Shown here in pieces: positions 50,901 to 61,900 of a stretch of 64,000 nucleotides of DNA. The notes beneath the pieces are model-generated. The model was not told where the DNA came from, made no database searches, and saw only the letters and a list, made by a program, of their open reading frames with translations. This DNA comes from Pipra filicauda. Taxonomy: Eukaryota > Chordata > Aves > Passeriformes > Pipridae. A program made the translations under genes and the position numbers. The stretch lies in assembly GCF_003945595.2 (NCBI RefSeq), contig NW_024104331.1:1765207-1829206 (forward strand). The letters run 5' to 3'. Positions within the stretch are counted from its first letter, which is position 1. Each line of letters begins with the position of its first letter.

Positions 50901-53900
50901 TCTAAACTCTATCTCCTTTACAACACAGCCTGTGCCCCGTGAGTAACCCCTCCCATCCCTGTCTGTGAAAAGTGGAAGAAACCCCGAGGAGACCCACAGA
51001 ATTCTAGAGAAAACAGTCTGTGCTGGGGAGGGTTTCACAGGTCTGTGCCTGAATGACCCGGAGGTTTCAGGCAGATTGAATCTTTGTGTGCCTTGAAATA
51101 GCTGTTTCAACACTCCTCTGTGTCCTGCAGGCCAGGGATCAGAGCAACAGGTATTTACCACACCTGTGATAGTCGAGTAATCAGGAAAGGCAGGGGGTGG
51201 GCAAAGGGGATGTGGTAGGAGCTGGAGTTTCTATTTTATCTGGGGCCTCCTGCCAGTGTCCCACCACAGCCATATTCCCGGCCAGGCACGCCCCCAGTTC
51301 CTCCATGCAAATACTCCCGGTCTGAGTTTCACAATCCCTTCCCAGCAGGCACCCTCTGCTTTCACTCTCTGAATTACCGAGGGGAATTTTCATTACATCA
51401 CCAGAGACTCTTCCTCCTCGACAGCGGCAGAGCTGTCACTTGCTTTGCAGGGGGGTTTTGGGGTGTGGGTGGCCACGGTGTTTCTCTGGAAAGAGGCCCT
51501 GTGCCTCCCAAAAGCAGGTTCAGCCCAGCTCAGCCTCCCCCAGTGGCTCCATCCAGGCTGGGAACGGCACTGGGCAGTGTGGGGTGGCTCCAACCGGTGC
51601 CTGGAGAAAGCCTTTTCCCTGGAAGCCTTCCTGGGAGATATGGCATTTTAAGGCAGCTTTAAAAGTCGTCTGTGCCAAATCCTGCCCTGATTTAAGCAGC
51701 AGGGTCGGAAGTCAGCAGTCTTCCAGCTTTCTGCCAGCATAAGCAGAAGCAAATTTGCCTGTTGGAGCTGGGATTTGTGGAATGATTCGCTGCAGCATTT
51801 GAATTCCCCTCTTCCTATTTTTTTTTTCTTTTGTTTGTTTTTGGTTTATCTTTTCAAATATCCCTGCGTTAAACAGTCAGACTGGTGACTGTTTCCTTGC
51901 AGCCCCGGGGAGGGGCTGATCTGATCTCACTCCCAATCCGGCGACTTTCCAATCAGCCTCTTTCCTCTCCTCCCTGGCAGCTCGTTTCCCTGCCCTCTCC
52001 TTCCTGGCTTCCCAGCCCCAGTTCCTGGCTGGGTTGTTGGTTTTTTTCCCCCCCCAGTTTGAATCAAAACAAACTACCGGGTTCAAACTGCTAGTCAGGA
52101 ACTTGCTGAGCAGGAGCCTCTGCTCTTGGCAAGGGTTATCAAAACTCGCCACGGAGAAACACCTTGGCCACGGAGAACTTATTTTTAAATAGCTGGTATG
52201 TCTGGACCACGGCGGGGTCCGGACAGTTGGAATTCTGTGTCTCTGAGCTCCATAAAAGCACTGAATTCCCTCAAACATATAAAGACTGGCAAGAGGTCTG
52301 AGCAGCTTGGGAGGAGGGAAGATGGCTCTGAAGTCACTTGGATTTACCCTGGCCTCCCCCAGCCCTGTTTGTATCATGATTTTCCTCATATAAGGCAATG
52401 AAGAGTCATTTCTGCCCCATCAGCACGTTGCAAAGCCGATGCTTTTCCCAGGAACTCCAGATGGTTTTGCTCTCTGTCTCTCTGTGTCTGCACTACTGGT
52501 AATTCAGGCCTGTCTCACATTAGCTTTTGAGCTGAAACCTTCCCACAATTAGTTACAGTCTGTGCTCTTGCGCTGCAGAGGACGTAGGGCTGAGCTGGCA
52601 GAGCGCTGTCTGGGAGATCCGTCCCACACACAAGTCTTGTTCAGGTTTCTCTATTTCGGTCAAGAGTGTGATTTTTCTAGTGAAATCATCAAAGCGAGAC
52701 AGTTTCTGCTACAGATGGGCAGCAACAGCCCTTAAAAATGCCTCATACCCAGCTTGCCTCAGACAGGAGCAGTTAATTTCAATATAATCTTGTTTTACAC
52801 CAATATAACACCTCTCCTTTCCTCCTCTGGCCCTGCTTTCCCAACAGTGAAATGGGGAGAGGGTCCTTTCCCTCTGGGAGCTCCACAAAACAAGTGTCAG
52901 GGAGATGCTAAAGCATCTTCATGCCTGCCCACGACCTGCCAGGGACCAGAGCTCAGCAACTCACCACTCAGGGACAATGTACTCCACAGACGCCCTTGTA
53001 GCATCCCAGATTCTCTTGGAGCAGAGCTGTTTGGCTCCCTTGCCAAATTACCTTGCTAATTAACAGGGTTTTTGATCCCAGGCAGGAATTTACCACTTTG
53101 AGGCCAATCCTAAGTGTGGCCCAAAACTTCCAGCTGGTCCAAAGCCACGTGTGCTGTGGCAGGAATGCCGGAGCACAGCAGATGAGCTGACAAATGTCTG
53201 GGGAATGTCATCTCCGGGGAAGGACTTGGGTGCAGCAGACATCTTGGGATAAGCAGTAAGTGAGGGTGTATGGCAGGCACAGAATTAATGTGGAAAAGCA
53301 CAGGGAAAAGCATGAATGCTGTAGGGTATTTAGGTGAGGAGGAAGCTTCATTTGTGCTCTTATGCAGGTGATTTACTCCCTCTGTGCCAGACAGGGAAGT
53401 GTCAACATTACCCCTGCTGTGCAGACAGACACAGGGTCTTTGCCTACAGCAATCAGGCAGCACGAGCACTGAAATCCAGGTGCTTCCAACTGTCAGCCCG
53501 GGTTTGGTTCCTTGCTCCCATGTCAGAGGCACCAACAAGGGCTCTCGGCAGCCGGGAAGGATCCTGGTAATAACAATGCAAACAGGCTTTCCTGAGAGAA
53601 ATGATTTCGGGAACAGCGATAGCTGGGAGAGACAGTGATGGAGCCATACTTGTCACATGAATAACCACAGTCTGTCCAGCCAGAGCTGACAGTCTAAGGG
53701 AAGGCAGCCCCTTCTGTGCTGATTTAACAGGCTCCTCGTAGACACAGCAGATCTTTCTGCTTCGCCTCCCCTGCATAATAAGCAGTGTCCTTCCCGTTAG
53801 CTCCTCAGCCTTTGGATGGGAGTCGAGGCTGGCAGACCCCCGTGGGCACGGGGGAACCCTGCAAGGAAGCGGAGGCTTTTAACTTTCTGCATGACTGCAG

Positions 53901-54327
53901 TAGGAATGTGGGTTGTAGTTTCAGTGCCTCTGAACCCAGCACTCCTCGGGGAGGAGTTCCCCGGGTGAGTAAATCTCCACATGATCTTCACAGACGTTAT
54001 GAAGGAGGGACACACAGCGAGGGACAAGGTGCTCCAGTGGGGCGAATGGATTTAGAGGGGGCTCCTGACGTTATAGATCCCTGTCTCCAACAAGACACAT
54101 GTTAAAAAGCAAACTGCCCCAGGGATTTTTAACAGAAACCTTTTTTTCTGCACAACCCAGCCAGGCCCTAGATGAGACCAGAAGGCTGGAATGGCCACCC
54201 TGGGGTGGGCAGAGATGCTCTGGGCAAGCGCTGCAGCCATGGCAGTGCTAAGGGAAGGATTTTGAGGGGAGCAAGGGGTTGAGGGGGGGCCATGGTGGTG
54301 AGGGGAGATGGGGAGCTGAAGGGAGAG
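38991..54327. other. Long gene-free interval between AK2 and RNF19B
   Basis: Over 15 kb no open frame on either strand resembles a known protein and no RNA gene is recognisable. It contains a candidate promoter/first exon near 40.9-41.14 kb and several T/A tracts (for example 51,820-51,850). I found no CR1 until 54,328. It may hold a lncRNA or enhancers for the flanking genes. Confidence 0.5.
40880..41143 (+). promoter_or_regulatory. Candidate cryptic promoter and first exon
   Basis: A local rise in CpG and GC lies within AT-richer sequence. It carries an RFX-like half site (CTGTGGCAACC, about 40,958-40,968), a CRE-like TGACATCA (41,039-41,046), and a purine-rich stretch ending in a strong donor GGACAG|GTAAGAG at 41,143. 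No coding potential is evident. It could be the start of a non-coding transcript. Confidence 0.3.
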
Positions 54328-54435
54328 TCATAGAATCATAGAATATCCTGAGTTGGAAGGGACCCATCAGGATCATCGAGTCCAACTCCTGACCCTACAG
54401 GAATCCCACCATGTGCCTGAGGGTGTTGTCCAAAC
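54328..54435 (-). mobile_element. CR1 LINE 3'-end fragment
   Basis: It begins with the octamer tail in reverse complement (TCATAGAATCATAGAAT), then ATCCTGAGTTGGAAGGGACCCATCAGGATCATCGAGTCC. This is a young-looking but 5'-truncated CR1 copy. Confidence 0.95.
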
Positions 54436-54529
54436 TGGAGATGGGACACTGAGGGAAACGCTGAGGGTGTTGCGAAATGTGGAATACACATTTTTGTGTA
54501 CTTTCAAGAGTAAGGGGAGCCAGGGACTG

Positions 54530-54965
54530 AGGGGGGCCGGGTGTTGAGAAGGAGCCAGAGCGCTGAGGGGAGATGGGGTGCTGAGGGGAGTCAGAAGCAC
54601 TGAGGGGAGATGGGGAACTGAAGGGAGATGAGGTTTGGAGGGGAGCTGGGGGTGCTGAGGGGAACTGAGTTGCCGAGGAAAGTCGGGTGCTGAGAGGAGC
54701 ACTGGCACTGAGGGGAGATAGGGGCCCTGAGCGGAGCCATGGTGTTAAAGGCAGATGGGGAGCTGAAGGGAGATAGGGAGCTGAAGGGACATGGGGAGCT
54801 GAAGGGAGATGGAGTGTTGAGGAGAGATAGGGAGCTGAGGAGACATGGGGAGCTGAAGGGACATGGGGAGCTGAAGGAACATGGGGTGTTGAGGCGAGAT
54901 GGGGACCTGAGGGGAACCGGGCTGCTGAGGGGAGTCGCGTGCTGAGGGGAGCAATGGCACTAAGG
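54530..54965. repeat. GGGGAGCTGAAGGGAGAT minisatellite
   Basis: Imperfect tandem copies of an approximately 18-bp purine-rich unit (GGGGAGCTGAAGGGAGAT and GCTGAGGGGAGATGGG forms) run for over 400 bp. They end about 420 bp before the RNF19B start codon. Related units also flank the CR1 insertion on its left (54,290-54,327), so the CR1 sits inside or at the edge of the array. Confidence 0.88.
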
Positions 54966-55060
54966 GGGGCCGGGGGCGCTGAGGGGGGCCGAAGAGCAGA
55001 GCGGGCGATCAGCTCTACCCCGCTGAGACGCTTCAGAGCCACTCATGGCACCGCAGCGGC

Positions 55061-55139
55061 GGGACGGGCACAGGCACAGGGACGGGCACAGGTACAGGGA
55101 CGGGCACAGGCACAGGGACGGGGACAGGAACAGGCACGG
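55061..55139. repeat. 18-bp GGGACGGGCACAGGCACA tandem repeat
   Basis: About 4.4 copies of an 18-bp unit, the first three with only one visible difference, lie in the RNF19B CpG island 250-320 bp upstream of the ATG. Confidence 0.92.
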
Positions 55140-55384
55140 TCCCTCCGGGGCTGCCCGGGGGCGCTGCCCACAACCGAAATGGCGGTGGCGGCGGCCGCGC
55201 CCGGCGCGGGGCGGGACAAGGCGGGGCGGGGCCGGGCCGCGCTCACCCGGCCCCGGCGCCGCTCTCGTTACAGCGCGGCCGAGGCAGCGCCCGGCGGGAC
55301 GCGGCGCTCGGAGCCTCGGGACCGACCTGCAGCCGCCACCCCGGACCCCTCTGAGTGATCACCACCATCACCGCCGCCGCCGCC

Positions 55385-55950
55385 ATGGGCTCCGAGCGGG
55401 ACTCCGAATCGCCGCGCTCCTCCTCCATCCACTCGGCCGCCGCCAAGTGCCCCAAGCCCGGCCGCCGCCGCCGCCTCTCCTTCCAGAGCGTCTTCTCCGC
55501 CGCCGCCGCCTCTGCCGCGGGCGGCCGCCGCCGCGCCAAGGCCGAGCCGCCCCCCGCCGCCCCTCCGCCGGCCCCCGCCGCCCCGCCGGCCCCGCCGCCG
55601 CCGCCGCCGCCGCCGCCGCCCCCCGAGGAGGCGCCGGTGGTCCCGGAGGGCGAGGAGGAGCTGGAGTGCCCGCTGTGCCTGGTGCGGCAGCCGGCGGAGA
55701 ACGCCCCGCGCCTGCTGTCGTGCCCGCACCGGTCGTGCGGGGCCTGCCTGCGGCAGTACCTGCGCATCGAGATCACCGAGTCCCGCGTCAACATCTGCTG
55801 CCCCGAGTGCAGCGAGCGCCTCAACCCCGCCGACATCCGCCGCCTCCTGCACGACTCCCCGCACCTCGTCGCCAAGTACGAGGAGTTCATGCTGCGCCGA
55901 TGCCTCGCCGCCGACCCCGACTGCCGCTGGTGCCCGGCCCCCGACTGCGG
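55385..55950 (+). CDS. RNF19B: RNF19B coding exon 1
   Basis: This exon encodes residues 1-188 plus two bases of Gly189. [20 protein letters not shown] begins the protein and RING1 (ECPLCLV...[10 protein letters not shown]...CCPECSERL) follows. The Pro/Ala-rich linker (55-85) differs from human, where it is Ala/Glu-rich. The donor is GG|GTGAGT. Confidence 0.95.
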
Positions 55951-58900
55951 GTGAGTGCGGGGGGCACGCGGATGGCGGTGGGGTGGGTGCTGCCCCTCCG
56001 TGCTGGGACAGCTTGGGGAGGGGGGACCTGCGGTGCCAGTAGGATGCTGCCCCATCCCTCTGCCCTGGGACAGCGTGGGGAGGAGGGATCTGCTGTCCCC
56101 GTAGGATGCTGCTTCCTCTGTCCTGGGACAGACTGAGGACCCACTGTCCCTGTAGGGTGTTGTCCTGTCCATCCTGGTAGAGCGTGGGGATGGGAGGATC
56201 TGCTGTCCCGTAGGGTGGTGCCCCATCCATCCATACTGGGACATCTTGGGGAAAGGAGACCCCCCGCCCTGGAGGGGTGCTGCCTGTCCCCAACACATCC
56301 TGGGACAGCTGGGTGATCCCACTGCCCCAGCGAGATGCTGCCTTTCTCCAGCAAGTCCCGGGCATGGCATCCCAGATGGGATGGCCCTGGGACCTGCTGT
56401 CCTGCTGAAATGCTGCCTGTCCCCACCTGGCTCCCAGGACAGCAAAGGGAGGATCAGCCCCAGTGGGGTGCTGCTGCCCGTACACACTTCTGTTCTACTG
56501 AGTCCCACAAAGAGCCCTCAGTGCAGACGTTCTTTGCTTGTCAGCAGTCTGTTCAGGACAGTTGATAGGCCTTGGGTACCAAAATGACACTCCATCTATC
56601 CCTGTTACCTCTCTAGGGCACCGGGATTTGACCTTGGGGATTGTGGAAATACAGGCAGATCGGGCATGAGTGACAGGATTTGAAGGGGGTTTTAGCTGAG
56701 CCATCGTTTCCCTAATTTAACAGAAGCCTTTTTTTCTGCACAAATGGGAAGCGTGGAGTTTCCCAGCTGTGTGTTTCGCTGTGAGCCATGGGGACAGTGC
56801 ATGGGGACACGCTGCAACCCTCACGGTGGGGAAGAAGGAACTGTAAATAGTCACTATTTCCCAGTGAGGACGTTGAATACATGGCAAAGAGGAGTGATGT
56901 TGACTCACTATCCGTTGCCTAAGTGAGGAAATGTCTGTCTGTCCAGAAGTCAGCCCAGCCAACTGTGATGACTGTGTAGTTATGAGTGTGTTGCTTTCAT
57001 TTTCTCTTCCATTTTCCTTCCAACGAACTCTGTTGGTTTCTGTTTGAGCGTAAGCCAAAGCTGCCTGGAAAAGGGCTTTGTTTGGGAAACTTAAGAGAAG
57101 TGCTGTGAAGTTTAGCTAGAATTCAGCCTGGATGGCAATTCTGAGTAGCGAGGACATGAAAGGAAAGTCTGACCTAGTAGTCAGAATGGAAAAGGTGGTG
57201 GGAGGGTTGTGAAGATTTAATCAAAGCATTGTAATAGGCATCCTATGCAAATCAGTGAACCTGGCTCAGGTTACCCATTTCACGGCCTCTGAGCATCCTG
57301 TATAAGGGCTTGTTCCTTCAAAGGGTGAAATTAAAGGCAGACAACAGCTTTGCTCCTTTCTGGAGCCAAATCGAGTGTGAGATCTTGATATTTCACCAGC
57401 ACTGGGGATAAGATCAGAGAGACAAGAGCTGGTTGTGCTGCCACAGAGGGAATGCCCCTGCTGTTAACCAGCTAGAGAAAATCCGGTTCCTGCTCGCCGA
57501 ATCTCAGCTCCTTGACTGCTGTGATATTATCTGTGCTCAGGATAAGGTGTACAAACAGCCGACGTCACCCAGGCTGGCTGGGTGGAAGGAGCCAGCTCCA
57601 GCACGGCCCGGAGGGCGTTGCCTCTGTCACAGCAACCCAGCCGTTGCTTTGAGGGGTTTTGGGCAGGCTGGTGTCACAGGCGGCTCTTTCTGCGAGCAAA
57701 AGCCTCCTCCCTGGTTAGTCAGTGAGCAGGGTGAGCCAGGTGACACGCACAGCATCCTCCTCCCAGCTGCCCAGAGCAGCAAGAAGCGACCCTGGGGCTG
57801 TTGGAGACCAGGCAGCCTCGTGGACCAGCACTGCTGGTGTGTCTGTGGCGCTCACACAAAGGCTGTTGGAATCAGCCCTCCGGCGGGGAGAAGAATTAAT
57901 CACCCTATTCATTCTTCCCAGCAGAGCTTGTGTGGCTGTGCTTATGTAAAATCAGGGTATGAATTATTTACAGTGGGCTTTCCCCGCTGTAGTAGTGCTG
58001 GAGTACAGAGCCAGAGCGGGAGCGTAGGGCTGGGGGCACGGCCGTGGCTGGCACTGGGTGTCACCCCTGCCAAGGTGTGTAGGGCTGGGGTATGGCCATG
58101 CTTGGCCCTGGGTGTCACCCCCACCAAGGTGGTGGCATCAGGAGGCTGCGGGGCCATGGCAGACACGACCCTGGGCGTGTGACACGCAGCGTCCAGCGCC
58201 TTCCTCACACGCCACAGTCTTTTCTTTGAATTCCTCTTTAAATGCAAGAGCCTGGCTGTGCTGCGGGAAGGGGAGGAGGAGGAGGACCAACACAACACCG
58301 GTGCATGTTGCCATGGAAACTCCGGTCAATTGATGCGCCATCAATCGCAAAACAAATCATTTTCTGTGTTTTGCGGCTTCGGTTTTTCCCCTTGCTACAG
58401 TCAGGTGGTATCGCTGTCTAGTGTTTGTCACACTGCATCCTTCCCAAAAGCTTGGGAGAATAACAGGACCTTTAGAGGAACGGAGCTGTGTAGGCTGAGC
58501 TCTGTGAATGAGCAGGAGGAGGGAGGGAGGCAACTCGTGGCCGTCCAAGGCGTGGGCTGGAAGCAGAGCTGTGTGATTCCTGGGGTCTCAGGGAGACACT
58601 CTGTGGGGAAAACTCAGTTTCTCTTCTCATCTGCTGGGATTGAGCCTGGAAATGGCTGTTTAAGTCAGCAATGTGTCAGAGGTCAGGGGAAGAGGGGAGT
58701 GCACTGGCCATCCAGTGCCATAACTATTCCCAGGCATAGCCCTTCAAAACCCACTTTCTAGTTGACCTTGACTTGGAGCTGTGTTATTTCTTTTCCCAAC
58801 AGACAGTTGTGTAGCTTGTCTCCCCGCAGCTGTGGGCTCGTTCATGATATTTGTCATTTCAGCTCTAGCAATAAAATATAAATGATGATGATTTTAATTT

Positions 58901-61900
58901 CTCGAGTGTTTAAAAAACCCCAGCGTTTTGAGTGAGGAGTTAATTTGGGGTATGGGGTTGCTTAATATATTACACTGAGCTCTCCTAGCCTAGTTATGGT
59001 TTGAAATAGCAGTGTCACAACACAGCTGGGTAGATGAAGCTTTTCCTTTTTGTTTTGCCAAGATCTTTGGCTGTAGCATAGTGGCAGGGTGAGGATGTTC
59101 AGTGGGATACTCCTTAGACAAGATGCATAGGGGTTGAGTTTGTCCCTCCCAAACCCCTGGGCAATACAGAATAGTTTGGGTTGAAAGGGACCTTAAAGAT
59201 CATCTTATCCCACCCCATGCCATGGACAGGGACACCTTGCACTAGACCAGGTTGCTCCAAGCCCTGGCCACTTCCAGGGATGAGGTTTTCCTGTCTCTCC
59301 TCCAGCACTGGGCTCAGGTGCAGGTGTGTTGCTGCACACGTAGGCCCTGCAGTCGTGCCTCCTGGCCCCGAGATGTTGTTTCTTTGGCGATTCTGTCGTA
59401 GCCTGGCAGGATGAAGTTGCTCAAACTCCCACGGAATGTGAATCATTGTGGTATGACACATTCAGCGGTTCTCACGCCGCTGCCTCCGAGAAGAGGCAAT
59501 ACGACTTGAGCTACACGAGCTCTAAATATAAAGCCTTAAGTAGGAATTATTCCCTCTGACCACCAACAAAAATACTGAGGACGAGCAACAAAAATACCCT
59601 TTTGCCATAAGGGTGTCGCAGAGCTGGGAAGGCACTTCTGGAATTGCTCATGTCAGCCCCTGCCAATGGAAACAGCCTCATCCTCAGTGACTGTGTTAGT
59701 CAGATTTCTCTAGCAGTGCTTGCTGATGCTGCTTAGACTTTTGTGTACACAGGACACTTCCTCCTGGAAGTGTCACACTACTATCAGAAGTGAGCTGGTT
59801 GAACCTGGCCTCTCTGTCTTGCACTCTCGGTTGGTTTTACTCAAATTTTGGCTTATTCCAGAGGCAGGGTGTTGTTCTTCAGCACTCTCTGGAAAAGAAA
59901 GTTCTGTGGAGATCAACAGGAGCTTGCTTCTTGGCATAGCTACACATGGAATCCCCTGTTATTGCAGTTTTTTAGAATCATTCAGTTAATAGAAGTGCCC
60001 AGGATAACCTCAGCTTTCCTAGACTCCTCCAGACCACAGAGCATCCACCCATATACCTGTCCTAAGGAACTGGGGGGGGGGGGGGGGTGTGCCTGGAAAG
60101 AGCAGCCTGAGCCTGTCCTAGGAGCCTGAGTTGGCAGAAGGAGCAAGGAGTTAGCTGGGCACACCGTGCACAGATCTTGTCTGTGTGAATTGCCCGTGGG
60201 AACTGCCAGCAGTTACTGAGGAGAGAACTCCGTGTCACAGGCTGGCTGTGTGAAAGGCCTCTGCCCCGAGTAACCCAATTAGCACTGCTTAATTTCAGGC
60301 CCTGCAGTGCAAGCCACAGGGCTGGAGAGAGCAGGAATGTGTCTGGCGTGGAGGCTGCTGTACCAGTGATCAGAAATGAGGTGGGAGAGGTGGGGTGGGC
60401 GGACTGGGGGCTCTGGGTGACCTGCCGCGGGCTCCGGGGGTACCAGGCACGCCTGTCTTGGCAGCAGCTCTTCAACCAGCTGCTCTGAGCAGAGCAGCTC
60501 AGGCAGCCACAGCCTGGGCACCCTGAATTAAAGGATCACTGGGCTCTGGCTTGATAACTTTGCCTTTCACTAATGCCCCCGGCGTGTTCCCCCTGCAGTT
60601 ACGCGGTTATTGCCTACGGCTGTGCCAGCTGCCCCAAGCTGACCTGCGAGAGGGACGGCTGCCAGACAGAGTTCTGCTACCACTGCAAACAGATATGGCA
60701 CCCCAACCAAACCTGCGACATGGCCCGCCAGCAGCGGGCACAGACCCTGCGGGTACGGACCAAGCACACGTCGGGCCTCAGCTACGGACAGGAATCCGGG
60801 CCGGGTATGGATTCACGTGTTTTCCGTAGAGTATCCTCAGCTGGGAGGGACCCACTAAGGTCATTGAATCCCAACTCCTTGCCCTGCACAGGACAGCCCC
60901 AAGAATCACACCACTGATTTTTTTGTTTTTTTTGGTTACTCAGTGCTGCAGCTGCGTGTGTGAAGCTGAGGAAGAGCCACCTCTGTGTAAACCCCCCTCC
61001 CCTCCAAGCAGTGGGGTGTTAGTGCCCTGCATGGCACAGCTGAGGGTCTACAGCTGCCACTGTGAGAGCAGCTGTGAAACTCAGACTCATTTCCCCTTCT
61101 CCTGTGTGTTAGGACATGTCTGGGCTCCTCCAAGAGCGCTGAACAGATCAGTAGGTGATGATGTGCTTTGGGTCCTTCTGTGTGACAGCAGCTCCCCTCA
61201 TCCACCCCAGCTCTGCTTGTGGCTCTTTTGATCTTGGATGTTCTTGCTTTTTGCTGATCTAAACCCTGAACAAGTAGTCACTTTTTACCCTTGCAGCTTC
61301 AAATTTGCCTGCTGTGGTCATGAAGAGCAGCATTCAGGCCCAGCTGAGTGTGGGGAGCCTTGCTCTGTGCACTGTTAGGTGTTAGTAATGTCAGGTACCA
61401 AAAAAAATGCCAACCCACAGACTCCTACACTGCCTGGTAGGAGCTGCTGTGTCTGCTGAGTTTGTGTTCCTTAAAAATAACTGTATTGACTCTGGAAGGG
61501 GGCAGTGAGGCCATTTTGTAAAGCCCTGCCCTGCCCCCAAACAAAACACCCTGGTTTTCCTTCTATGTCAGGAGTTTAAATGTTAATTCACTTAGCATGG
61601 AGCTGTCGTGGGTGGTTCAGAGGTGGCTTAGTGGTATGTTGAGGTTCAACATGTCCCAGTTAGAGAGCCCTGATAATGGACAGTAGAGACTCCCACAGTC
61701 TCTGGTACAAACCAGCCAGTAAAAAAAAAACCAAAACCAAACCAGTTTCTGAGATTTTTCACCCTGTTAAAGAGATCCCTGCCAGGAAGGGCACTTAGCC
61801 ACGGAAAGGGAGGTTTTTGAGACAGTGGTTTTTCCTCACCCTGTTCTGCTGGATCCAGTGTGGTGATTAATAAGGTGTGAGCTGGTTTCAGCAGCTGGAT

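Larger units (their letters stand above)
55030..56000. promoter_or_regulatory. CpG island / RNF19B promoter
   Basis: A dense CpG region spans the RNF19B upstream sequence and first coding exon. GGGGCGGGGC GC-boxes lie at about 55,205-55,235 and no TATA box is visible. Transcription probably starts between 55.2 and 55.35 kb. Confidence 0.65.
55951..60598 (+). other. RNF19B: RNF19B intron 1
   Basis: This is a 4.6-kb intron. Its first part (55,990-56,450) consists of degenerate repeats of GGGACAGC(T/G)TGGGGA...ATGCTGCC with a unit of about 60-70 bp. Later it contains an X-box, a 55-bp duplication, a CR1 fragment and a G16 run. No exon or RNA gene is recognised. Confidence 0.7.

Noticed and set aside
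55045..56508. Long frames on both strands overlapping RNF19B exon 1
   Set aside because: They are shadows of the GC-rich first exon. Only the frame starting at 55,385 encodes the RING domain and ends at a splice donor.
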